This document shows, one piece after another, positions 1-9,876 of a stretch of DNA of 64,000 nucleotides; within the stretch, counting starts at the first letter, position 1; every line of letters starts with the position of its first letter. The notes below the pieces were generated by a model. That model worked only from the letters and a program-made list of their open reading frames with translations. It searched no databases and was not told the DNA's origin. The translations under genes were made by a program, and so were the position numbers. Origin of the DNA: Megalonaias nervosa (taxonomy: Eukaryota > Mollusca > Bivalvia > Unionida > Unionidae); contig JAECUM010003631.1 in assembly GCA_016617855.1 (NCBI GenBank), forward strand, positions 1 to 64,000, given 5' to 3'.

Positions 1-532
1 TCAGGATGGTTTCAGTTTTATCATCATTCATCGGCAGCTTGTTACATGTCATCCATGATTTCACATCGGAAATGAACCTCTCTTCGCCTTGGATGGTAGC
101 TTCAACTTCAGCTGGATGGTTAGATTTGTATATTTGGGTGTCATCAGCATACAATTGGTGAGACACTGGATGATGATCTATGACACTTGAGAGTGGCTGA
201 GTGTATAGAATGAACAGAACAGGTCCAAGAACAGACCCCTGTGGAACACCACAGCATAGATCAACTGGGCTGGAGTGTTTTCCATTTGTGGACACAATTT
301 GTGTCCTGTTGACCAAGTAGGACTTGAACCATAGTAAGGCTGTATCGTGAATGCCAAATACATGCTGAAGACGGTGAAGTAATATATCATGGTCTATTGT
401 GTCAAATGCTGCAGACAAGTCAAGGAGAGTGAGGACTGTAATCTTTCCACTATCCAAAGCAGAGAGAAGGTCACTGACTACTTTCAGAAGAGTAGTTTCA
501 GTACTGTGGCAAGGGCGATATGCAGACTGTAC
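1..532 (-). mobile_element. LINE reverse transcriptase fragment (L2/CR1-like), runs off left edge
   Basis: Read on the minus strand from 529 to 2, this stretch is an uninterrupted frame of 176 codons. It encodes the central part of a non-LTR retrotransposon reverse transcriptase. Visible in order are a Q-SAYRP-type motif, LLDLSAAFDTIDHDILL (palm motif A), GVPQGSVLGPVLF (motif B) and LYADDTQIY (catalytic YADD box), followed by the start of the thumb. These motifs are typical of L2/CR1-type LINEs. The endonuclease and the N-terminal part of RT are missing, and the frame stops abruptly near 532 where a tandem array begins, so this is a 5'-truncated insertion. There are no stops or frameshifts, so it is fairly recent or at least lightly decayed. 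The 3' end lies outside the window. It sits in a CACHD1 intron on the same strand as the gene. Confidence 0.9.
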
Positions 533-1330
533 AAATAACAATTTTCAAGATGGCTGCCATGGCAACCATATTGGATTTTCGATTGGCACCATTTTCATTA
601 AGGACCAAGTAGACAGGAAAGTCTTTTACTGAAAACCCCAGGTTGATATGACCATCCTTTCAGAAGAAGCAGTGATAACAAGATTTTCAACATGGCTGCT
701 GTTGCGGCCACATTGGATGCAGGAGGGGAACCATTTTCTTTAAGGACAAAGCAGACTTCATAAGAAGTCTTCTGGTGAAAACCCAATGTTGAAAGGACTC
801 TCAGTTTAAATGGAAAAGCATTAATGAGGTTTTTCAAGATAGGTGCTGTGGTGAAAAAACTGTATATCAGATCAGCATCATTTTTTTTTCATTTAGGAGC
901 AACGAGACATCACAAGAAGTCTTTTCATGTAACCCCGCATGTTGATATGATCATCCATTTAGGAGGAATAGTGATAACATGCGTTTCGAAATGACTGCTG
1001 CATCAGCCATACTGGATGTCCAAGTGGAACCATTTTCATTTAGGACCAACTCAACATCATAAGAAGATTTTGAAGAAAACCCTATGATGATATGACTTTC
1101 CATTCAGGAGGTATAGTGAACACAAGATTTCCAATATGGCTACTATGGTGGCCATACTGGATGTCAGATCACCATTTTCAATTAGGACCAACTAAACATC
1201 ATGAGAAATGGCCATCCATTCAGAAGCAGTGATAAGATTTTCAAGATGGCTGCCACGGCAGTAATATTAGAATCTGAGCAGTACCATTTTCATATTAGCC
1301 CAACTAGACCATGGGATCAATGCATGTCTA
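533..1330. repeat. Tandem repeat, about 145-bp unit, 5-6 degenerate copies
   Basis: The phrase 'aagatggctgcc' and its variants recur at about 546, 690, 833, 983, 1127 and 1243. Each is followed by 'accattttcattaagg' and 'gatatgaccatcc' variants, giving a period near 145 bp with one shorter unit. Similar single fragments occur near 24650 and 25630, so the unit is also dispersed. Confidence 0.8.
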
Positions 1331-1579
1331 AAGTTTTTATTGCAATTCTCCATGTAGTTTAGGAGGAGCAGTGCTAATGAATGAATGGGTAGCAGAAAAT
1401 GGATGAAAGACAGCAAGCAATCCTATAAGCTCTTCTGGTCTATTGTCAGTATAGCTAACAAGAATATCATTCCATTTCTGGCATAATTGTAAAATTTTCT
1501 GTTATCTACACCTCAATAATAATGTTAACACGTGGCTACAGATTCTACCCATATTAAATCAGGAATCATGAGAACTTAC

Positions 1580-1663
1580 TCATGGAAGTAGTTCTCCCAC
1601 GTAACAAAGTGTTTTCAATCATCTCAAAAGCTTTCTGGAACCCAAGTGAATGGTTCGTGGATG
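1580..1663 (-). CDS. CACHD1: CACHD1-like exon (VWA domain, GFQKAF segment)
   Basis: Internal coding exon of 84 bp. On the minus strand it is preceded by a good acceptor (pyrimidine-rich tract ending ctgcag) and followed by a consensus donor (gtaagt). It completes the codon left open by the exon at 3476-3611 (one base plus two) and ends with one spare base, a phase 1 exit. The translation includes the segment STNHSLGFQKAFEMIENT. From memory, this aligns with the VWA-domain segment of vertebrate CACHD1 that carries a GFQKAF motif. The next exon, expected to continue the VWA fold, is not visible between here and the left edge. CACHD1 is a single-pass membrane protein related to calcium-channel alpha2delta subunits. 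The identity rests on four exons that join in the right order and phase. Confidence 0.88.
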
Positions 1664-2155
1664 CTGCAGGAAAATAAACAATTACATTATTGGCAATTAA
1701 ATAATCATTTCACTCTGAAAAATGGACTTATGACATTCTTTGGATATATTTAGAAGAATATTTACAGAGATGAAGGTTGAACTTGTTTACAGAAATATAT
1801 TAATTTAGAATAAATGTCAAATTCTTAAATGATTTAATAAGCAAACCATCATTTACTGAACTTAAAATTAAAATAAAATAAATTCTGACAAATGAAATTG
1901 GTAATTGTGTTTGATACAACAATTCAATCTCAACACTAGCAATTTAAACATATTTTTGTATCCATATTTCTTTTATAAAGACATCAAATTTAAAGTTAAT
2001 ATTCATGTAGTGCAGTACAGATTTCACACCAATGCATTTAGGTGTACTTAAAATACAGCCAGAGATACTGGAAGGATATGCTATACTTTATCTATACAGG
2101 TTTTAAACATACAAAATGAAAACTGATGGTTATTACTTCTGCATGTTTTGATGTG
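1664..2155. other. Intron, no feature seen
   Basis: AT-rich intronic sequence between the 1580-1663 exon and the next tandem repeat. I see no coding, RNA or repeat signal here. Confidence 0.6.
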
Positions 2156-2340
2156 AAATGTAACAATGTACACTGTCTTGCTTGTTTATATTAACTGTAA
2201 CAATGTGTGTTTCTTGCTTGCTGATATTAACTGTAACAATGTATGCTGTTTTGCTTATTGATATTGAATGTAACAATATGTGCTGTCTTGCTTATCAATA
2301 TTAAATGTAACAATATGTGCTGTCTTGCTTATGGAGAAAC
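2156..2340. repeat. Minisatellite, 37-bp unit, about 5 copies
   Basis: The word 'taacaatg/taacaata' recurs at 2161, 2198, 2234, 2271 and 2308, a period of 36-37 bp, each time followed by 'tgctgtcttgctta' variants. Confidence 0.85.
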
Positions 2341-2639
2341 TCTGAATGTGCTACTGCAATGTTATATTTATGAACTATGATTATATATTATAGTGTTGGT
2401 ACTGTAGGATACTGTAGACAAGACCAAATGTACAGCTTGTGTGTATTTACTGATCAGACCACATTATCCATCAGTACCAATATGTATTATATACCCCTCA
2501 TTTATCAAACTGTGTCTGAATTTCTTTCACAAACCTAAAGTGAATATAAAAACAAGTTTGATGAGAAATCTTGTTCCAATTATTTTTATACCTGAACCAC
2601 ACATAATATATATAATACAGCATGAAGTGGTGATTGTAC

Positions 2640-3150
2640 GTACTGTTGTGCCATGATAAACGTACTATAATGTCATGTTATGCAGCAACAAAATGAACTG
2701 TATGTGTGATTGTAATTATTTTTGTGCCACGATAGACCTGCTGTGATGTCATGTTATGTAGCAGCAAAATGAACTGTATGTGTGATTGTAATTATTTTTG
2801 TGCCATGATTGACCTGCTGTGATGTCATGTTATGTAGCAACAAAATGAACTGTTATGTGTGATTGTAATTATTTTTGTGCCATGATAGACCTACTGTAAC
2901 ATCATGTTATGTAGCAACAAAATGAACTGTATGTGTGATTGTAATTATTTTTGTGCCATGATAGACCTACTGTAATGTCATGTTATGTAGCAGCAAAATG
3001 AACTGTATGTGTGATTGTAATTATTTTTGTGCCATGATAGACTTACTGTAATGTCATGTTATGTAGCAACAAAAAGAACTGTATGTGTGATTGTAATTAT
3101 TTTTGTGCCATGATAGACCTGCTATGATGTCATGTTATGTAGCAACAAAG
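2640..3150. repeat. Minisatellite, 76-77 bp unit, about 6-7 copies
   Basis: 'tgtgattgtaattattttt' recurs at 2705, 2781, 2858, 2934 and onward every 76-77 bp, together with 'atgtcatgttatgtagca'. The copies differ at only a few positions, so expansion was fairly recent. It directly abuts the next, unrelated 48-bp array. Confidence 0.9.
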
Positions 3151-3204
3151 TAAGTTGGATGTGTCCCTAATAGCACCCATTAAGTGCTTGATTATCGATA
3201 ATAA

Positions 3205-3450
3205 GTGGAAAATTGACTGGATCATCCAACACAATGCATTTGTATTAGGAGTCCTGAAAATTGACTGGATCATACTACACAATGCATTTGTATTAGAAGT
3301 CCTGAAAATTGACTGGATCATCCTACACAATGTGTTTGCATTAAGAGTCCTGTAAATTGACTGGATCATAATACACAGTGCATTTGCATTAGGAATCCTG
3401 AAAATTGAATGGATCATAATACACAATGCATTTGCATTAGGAGTCATGAA
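3205..3450. repeat. Minisatellite, 48-bp unit, about 5 copies
   Basis: 'aaattgactggatcat' recurs every 48 bp from about 3209. Because 48 is a multiple of three, the array gives repetitive open frames on both strands. They are artefacts of the period, not genes. The array ends 25 bp before the splice donor of the 3476-3611 exon. Confidence 0.9.
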
Positions 3451-3475
3451 CTGTGTATATGATAAGCAGACTCAC

Positions 3476-3611
3476 TGTCTTCCTTTTTGAGATTTTTGAT
3501 GAACTGGGTGAAGTAGAATTTGGCCTCATAGGTGACTGGAACCAGTGTGTTCCTCAAACAGGAGTCCTGCCGTGTGTAGCTGGCTTCTGAGGACAGACCA
3601 ATCACTGCCAC
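3476..3611 (-). CDS. CACHD1: CACHD1-like exon (VWA domain, strand after the MIDAS helix)
   Basis: Internal coding exon of 136 bp on the minus strand, bounded by an acceptor ending tttcag and a strong donor (gtgagt). It enters in phase 0, exactly as the upstream exon (9656-9800) leaves, and exits with one spare base. It encodes 45 residues beginning VAVIGLSSEASYTRQDSC and ending IKNLKKED. This corresponds to the beta strand and following loop of the VWA domain, where vertebrate CACHD1 has a similarly spaced hydrophobic strand and cysteine (family knowledge, from memory). The four-exon chain preserves order and phase, which makes a chance match very unlikely. Confidence 0.92.
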
Positions 3612-3914
3612 CTGAAATAATCCATAAATCAGAGTTGTTATTTCCTTAGTTTTATTTCCCTTTACATCACCATAATTGGCACTACTTATTACAGGCCATT
3701 CAAACTATTACTGTTTTACATGTTCATAAAACAATCAGGATTATCCAATGTTATCAACTAAAATGATCAGCAGCAGAATAATATAGCTAGATGAGACATG
3801 CATCTGACTGTAGCTGGCTTTTGCTTTTGGTTATGCTATTAATCACAATGATGCATATAGGACAGAGCATTTATAGTATGCTTCTTGCATGTTAAACACA
3901 GATACAAGCTAGAT
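3612..3914. other. Intron, no feature seen
   Basis: AT-rich intronic sequence just upstream (in gene orientation) of the 3476-3611 exon. Apart from the acceptor I see nothing in it. Confidence 0.6.
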
Positions 3915-4206
3915 GAAAATTCCAACGTAAGCACACATTTTCTCCTTTGACCGGTGACAGTGATGCAATACAAACACGGTTACAAACCTGGTGAAAAGTC
4001 CAACATACAGCACACATTTTCACCTTTGACTGGTGACAGTGATGCAATACAAACACAAACACAAGCTATGCGAAACATCCAACATAAGCACACATTTTCC
4101 CCTTTGACTGGTGATAGTGATGCAATACAAACACAGACACAAGCTATGTGAAAGTCCAACATACAGCACACATTTTCACCTTTGACTGGTGACAATGATG
4201 CAATAC
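3915..4206. repeat. Minisatellite, 78-bp unit, 4 copies
   Basis: 'gcacacattttc' followed by 'cctttgactggtgaca' recurs at 3931, 4010, 4088 and 4166. The period of 78 is a multiple of three, so both strands carry repetitive open frames without coding meaning. Confidence 0.9.
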
Positions 4207-4459
4207 TCTTACTCAAAAGACTTCCTGTATGGGCTTGTCAAACCAGAGCTACTAGTGATAGATCACACAGGGCCCATGTTTTCTACAACTTGTTTGATTT
4301 GGGCATTAAACAGAACTTTTGTTGAAAAACTAATTTTGGAAAAGATGGACATTGAGGGACTATACATCTTTTAAATGCTGACATGGAATGCTGAAAATTT
4401 AACTCATTTTAGACAAATGTGCATAATAACTTTGACTGAAATGCAATAGTCTTTCATAA

Positions 4460-5830
4460 AGGTGGAGCTCTATAGTTTCATATTTTGCATAGGGTAAGAA
4501 CTTTAAAGAAAAAGAATTTCCCCGAGTTTCCTCACTGGTTATACTAGCTATATAAAAAAGATCTTGTATATTTTAGGTATTGTTCAAAGAACCTTTTTTG
4601 GGTGTATGATTGAATGGTGTAATATGGGTTATAGAGTATACAGCTTGGCCTTACTCCAGATGTGCTCCCTTCGAAAAATTGCTAGCTCCACTTGACCATT
4701 TTCACTTCTTGGACTTCAGAGGTAAATTGTTAAAAAAAAAAGTAGTCGATAACTTTTTTTTGCATATTATATATTTGGCAATTCACCCACTGAACTTTCA
4801 GATACTGGTATTGTCTAGTTGGGCAAAATTGATTTTCCCTATTTTAATATAAGCTAAAGATAGTGTACTTCAGACTAATTCAGGCTGATTTTTTAGCACA
4901 AGGGAGCAGTTATTTTAATTAGCAGTGTGCTTAGATCATATACAATTTCCATAAGTACAATATCCAAAGAAATGTCAGCCACATTACATCAAAGTAGCAT
5001 AAAGATGTGAACATTCTCTTGACTGTACATGTTTCAAATGCAAACAACGTCACCTTATATATATCACTCTCTCAAAAGTACATAATAACTGGTGAGTGCC
5101 CCCAAAGTTATGATGCATAAAGCAAAGTTACAAGAATAAGCAATCAGGGGCCATAACTCTATCAACTGTAAACATGACGGGGCGCTCACCAGTTATTATG
5201 TACTTTTGAGAGAGTGATAAATGTAAGGTGAAGTTGTTTGCATTTAAAACATGCACAATGGAGAGAATGTTGGTACACCTCTATGCTACTTTGAAGTAAT
5301 GTGGCTGACATTTCTTTGGATATTGTACTTTTGGAAATTGTAAATGATCTTAGCACACTGCTAACTAAAATGACTGTTCCCTTGTGCTCCAAAAATCAGC
5401 CTGAATTTGTCTAAAGTACACTATCCTTAGCAGCTATTAAAATAGGAAAATGGAATTTTGCCAGACTAGACAATACCAGCTTCTGAATGTGCAATGAATG
5501 AATTACCAAATATATAAAATGTAAAAAAAGCTATTGGCTCTGTTTTTTTCAATTTACCTCTGAAGTTCAGGAACTGAAAATGACCAAGTGGAGCTAGCAC
5601 TTTTATGAAAGGTGCACATCTGGAGTAAGGCCAAGCAGTATACTCTATAACCCATATTACACCAATCAATCATACACCAAAATAAAGGGAATTAAAGGTT
5701 CATTGAACAATACGTAAGATATACAAGGTCTTTTTTAAATCGCTAGTATAACCAGTGAGGAAACCTGGGGAAATTCTTTTTCTTTAAAATTCTAACCCTA
5801 TGCAAAATACGAAACTGTAGAGTGCCACCT
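4460..5830. mobile_element. Large palindromic (foldback) element, arms of about 640 bp
   Basis: The left end reads AGGTGGAGCTCTATAGTTTC and the right end is its near reverse complement (ending GTGCCACCT). The complementarity continues inward for about 640 bp per arm to a GGTGAGTGCCCC / GGGGCGCTCACC pair at 5091-5102 and 5179-5190. That leaves a loop of roughly 75 bp. Arm identity looks about 80 percent by eye, with small indels. No clear target-site duplication was found next to the AGGTGG termini. Open frames in the two arms mirror each other (both contain VIWVIEYTAWPYSRCAPF) and are products of the symmetry. No transposase is visible, so it is probably a non-autonomous foldback DNA element. 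Confidence 0.85.
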
Positions 5831-5864
5831 GAAACACTTGAAACACTCATTCAAAGCTAAATAC

Positions 5865-6130
5865 TAAATCTGGTTGATATTCCAAAAAACTCAGCAAAGT
5901 TCTGCCATGGATACCAAAGTTGGAAAGATGTGCAATCAGGAGGCTTAACTCCTGTTAATGATGTCGTAGTAGGCTGGAAATCAAACTCACTCAAATTATA
6001 AAATTATTATCAAATTGGAGCCACATTCCAAATCTGGTTGAAATCTAACAAATTTTGGTCAAGTTATCTAGGGAAACTAAAGTTAGTATGACAAACAATT
6101 GGAGGCCATAGCTCTTGTAAAATGTGACTA
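5865..6130. repeat. Two related units of about 163 bp
   Basis: 'aaatctggttga' occurs at 5870 and 6033. It is followed in both units by 'accaaagttgg/actaaagttag', 'caatcaggaggc/caattggaggcc' and 'taactcc/tagctct'. This looks like a two-copy fragment of a dispersed repeat. The second phrase also resembles 'ggccataactct' in the loop of the palindrome at 4460-5830. Confidence 0.6.
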
Positions 6131-6284
6131 AACCCATATAAGGCAATGCAAGTCATATGATACAATGGTCATACAAAACTGCATCAGACTAAGCAGAATG
6201 GTGCATTTGATCAACATATATTATATTATAGGGCCAAGTTCAGTATGTTTCATGCACATTTGAAATGATTGTGTTTGATGACAG

Positions 6285-6760
6285 GCTTGGGGCTGATTAC
6301 AATTGTAATTGTAACCGATTACAGTGAGCTGTAATTGTAATCATTGATTTCAGAAGCTCGACATTTATAATCTGAATTGTCCTTCATGGACAGTGTAATC
6401 ACATAGTGTATCATGATTACAAATGATTACAACCAAAATATCACTTATTCTTAATAAATGTAAGAATAATAAAAGTTTCCATAAACAAAAGACCATGAAT
6501 GTTGACTATTACAATAAAGAATAGGTAATTTTAGGTGACCAATATACAAACTATTTTGTTTTTGTTTTTCAGTTCTACAATTTATGATATCTGCACAGAA
6601 CAAAAAAAAAGATGACAAGCAAATACAAAACAATCATAATCATAATCACCCTCACCCCCCCCACCCCGTAATTGTAATCATGGTTTCCAAATAAAGTGTA
6701 ATCATAATGGTAATCATCAGTCCCAAACAACCTGTAATCGTAATTGTAATTGTAATCAAG
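6285..6760. mobile_element. Inverted-repeat element rich in TAATTGTAAT words
   Basis: Left end near 6285 has GATTACAATTGTAATTGTAA followed by CGATTACAG. The right end near 6730-6758 has the inverted arrangement (CTGTAATCGTAATTGTAATT then GTAATCAAGC). Further 'taattgtaatca' words lie just inside each end. The core of about 270 bp shows no coding potential. It is probably a MITE-like element; the exact ends and the target duplication are unclear. Confidence 0.55.
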
Positions 6761-8956
6761 CACCTATAATTGACCCCAAACATGCTTGATGAATGTAAGA
6801 ACACTCACTCAAACACAAGCATATAATTGAATGTACCCTCAATTAGTCTTGGTTTTCTAGCTATTTTATACATTTTAAAAGGTATAATTAACATCTCTGT
6901 TCTGCGGTGTTAATAAATATACCCCATCAAAATTTTAAAAATACAACTAATTCCAAACCTCTTACAATACCACTTCTTCTGCAACAGGAAATTGCTCTTT
7001 TAAGAGGGATGACTGTTCTAGATGGGGAACAGATATGAGTAATAATTACATATAAATCTTTGTCATAAAGGTATTATTGTTATTGTTTAGGGTTTAACAT
7101 CATTTCTCAATGCAAGATAGGCTATATATGGCAACTAGTATAACTGATGGAGGAAGAACCCTGGACAACCCTGGTAAGAACCACTGACCCATGAGAAGCT
7201 ACTGGCAAACTTTCATACATACAAAGGCATAAATAAAAACAATTAAAATAAGCAATATTTTCACAAAAATTCAAATGTTGTTATGGAATTAATTTCATGT
7301 GATAAAACTTGTATTACTGTTAATCACTTTCCATCCATTTCATTTTTCATAGGACACTCAACCTTTGTTTTAACTGAAATGCTTTCACTTTTTCAACAAA
7401 ACTGAGACTGTCTGACAACCATTGCACTTTTGCAACAATTTATTCCTTCACTGGCAATAATACCATTGTCAAACTAATTAGTAGCTATTACACAAAATTC
7501 TGTATATACAAAAGAATTGTGCTCATCATGTGTCCAACAGGTTCTAGTCTGGTACCCTCTCAAGTATTAAGTGAGAAAAAGCATGACAGCTAACGTTACA
7601 CTTTTAGTTTATGGCAACCCAGTTTGGTTGACTTGAACTGAACAATACTGTGCTTCTCAGTCATTAGATATAGCCAGCTTCAGCAATAATAATAATATTC
7701 AGTCAATATCAAGTGACAAAACCTAACATACAGCCAACAGATCCTACAAGCCCATAGGATCAGTAACCTGGAAATGTTACTGGTCATGTCCATAACCAAC
7801 TAGTCCTGCATTTCATCATACTAGAAGACAAAAAAAATGTAGTCATTGACTCAATGGTAAATGCAGCTAGACATGACTATCAGCCCTCAGTTAGGTAATT
7901 TATGTAACAAAACATGGAAAATAAAGAAAAACCAAAAAATAAGATTTTTGAAATATATAGTTAAATTTATTAAATTCTGCTTAACATGGCCACTGTTTAC
8001 TGACCATTACAATGATGCTTACTGTGAATGTTGATCCAGATTCAGTTTTTTTTCCTTGGATGTGCATCTCTACTGGCTTCTTCAAGCCATCCAAATACCT
8101 TCACATGTTCAACTCGGAATAAGCATTAGCATGCCTCATCAGACATTAAATAAATGCAAGAGAGTTTTTAATGGCAGTCACAGGCTATTGAATGTAGACT
8201 TGATGCGAGTTATTTATATTCTCATCTCACCCTAATTTGTGAGTAATCATCAGAAACAATTCCCGCAATTCACTTGGTTTTTATTATTTCTTTCAATATC
8301 ATAAAATATACAATTTGTACATTAAATTTACTAACATTTCAACTGGTCAGGTGGACTGGCTGCTTATTTGTTGCCCTAGTGTGCCATGAAATCTGCTGGC
8401 ATTGGACCAGCAGGTTGGCTGCGATTTCTTAAACTGTATACAGCAGTAAGGATAATCAGATTACATACCTCTTTATATGGATTCAACTTTTTCTGCATAC
8501 TGGAACAAATGTCATTGTGTTGAATTTAAAAATGAACAAATATTTGTAAGGTTCCATCTGTAATGTCCAAGAAATGTCAGCTCATGAGGCATAAATGTGA
8601 GATTAGTGCTGCAGTTTTTGAGAGAAGGCTATACTAGAGAGGTACAAAACACAATCTATTTGGTGCCAAGCGATTATGGCCACAAAAAGCACATGGTCAC
8701 TGGTGGGGTGGGGGGTGGAGGGCTGCCATTCAAGTGGGGCATTATTGTAAAAAGCCCATTTCATGAATTTTTTTATACAGAGCTCTGCTTTTACTCAAGT
8801 TTCAACACCAGATGGATGGCTATAATCCATCCATAGGCTGAAGTTGCTTTGAGAACTGGCTAAAATGAAAACACTCATTTCTGTTTTTGGATTCACCTGT
8901 GAGAGCTATAGCGGTTTTTATCTCTAACAGATCAGTATCTAAAGCAACTATGGTGA
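6761..8956. other. Intron, no clear feature (2.2 kb)
   Basis: AT-rich intronic sequence. Near 7080-7200 there is a stretch (gtttagggtttaacatcat, then ggaagaaccctgg) that looks like part of a dispersed repeat, but I cannot delimit it. No coding signal was found on either strand. Confidence 0.5.
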
Positions 8957-9527
8957 TTCCCTGTCAGTAGGTTTGATTGTACTGTATGACAAGCTGAATT
9001 GAATCAACAAGTCTGATTTTACTGTGTAACAGGCTGAATCAGGTCAGTAGGTCTGATTTTACTGTGTAACAGGCTGAATCAGGTCAGTAGGTCTGATTTT
9101 ACTGTGTGACAGATTGAATCATGCCAGTAGGTCTGATTTTACTGTGTGACAGGCTGAATCAGATCAGTAGGACTGATTTTACTGTGTAACAGGCTGAATC
9201 AGGTCAGTAGGTCTGATTTTACTGTGTGACAGGCTGAATTAGATCAGTAGGTCTGATTTAACTTCTGTGACAGGCTGAATTAGGTCAGTAGGTCTGATTT
9301 TACTGTGTGACAGATTGAATCATGCCAGTAGGTCTGATTTTACTGTGTGACAGATTGAATCATGCCAGTAGGACTGATTTTACTGTGTAACAGGCTGAAT
9401 CAAATCAGTAGGATTGATTTTACTGTGTGACAGGCTGAATCAGATCAGTAGGTCTGATTTTACTATGTGACAGGCTGAATCATGCCAGTAGGTCTAATTT
9501 TACCATGTAACAGGCTGAATCAGGTCA
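8957..9527. repeat. Minisatellite, 40-bp unit, about 14 copies
   Basis: The unit contains 'cagtaggtctgattttactg' plus 'tgtgacaggctgaatca'. Most copies are exactly 40 bp and differ only at a few sites (aggctg/agattg, aggt/atgc/agat). It lies 129 bp downstream (gene sense) of the VWA exon at 9656-9800. Confidence 0.95.
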
Positions 9528-9655
9528 TATGTAATAATCATACTTATAGTATTGCATATTGTCTTTCTTCTGCATTCAGCTGAATTCAGTTTTCCTATTT
9601 GTTTGTGCCACAATCTAATAGAATGAGTAGTTCATCATCAAGGGAGCTAACGAAC

Positions 9656-9800
9656 CTTGTCTCCTTCAGTAAAGGAAGTAATCAGCTGCTGGGCAATACT
9701 CTTGGCAGTGTGAAGTTGGTTTATACTCATTGAGTTGCCATGGTCCAACAAAATCACCACATGCTTCCCTCTAGGTTGCATGGTGGCCACAAACACATCC
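9656..9800 (-). CDS. CACHD1: CACHD1-like exon (start of VWA domain with MIDAS site)
   Basis: Internal coding exon of 145 bp on the minus strand, between an acceptor ending aatttcag and a donor gttcgt. It enters in phase 2: AG from the previous exon plus G makes Arg. It leaves in phase 0. The 48 codons start DVFVATMQPRGKHVVILLDH and contain GNSMSINQLHTAKSIAQQL. This is the first beta strand and helix of a VWA domain. The metal-binding MIDAS signature, usually D-x-S-x-S, reads D-H-G-N-S. CACHD1 proteins are known for such a D-x-G-x-S site, whereas classical alpha2delta subunits keep D-x-S-x-S, so this favours CACHD1. The protein is a single-pass membrane protein that modulates calcium channels and has been linked to Wnt receptors in vertebrates (established knowledge). 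Confidence 0.95.
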
Positions 9801-9876
9801 CTGAAATTAAAAAAAGGAAAAATAGTTATGGCTCTTTAATCCTTTCCAGAAAATCTTAATAACAATCAGCATTAAT

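Noticed and set aside
3130..3447. 105-codon minus-strand frame with repeated NANALC(I/R)MIQSI units
   Set aside because: It is a 48-bp minisatellite read in frame; no promoter, splice or family evidence.
4610..5669. Two frames on opposite strands sharing VIWVIEYTAWPYSRCAPF
   Set aside because: They are mirror images caused by the palindrome at 4460-5830, not a gene pair.
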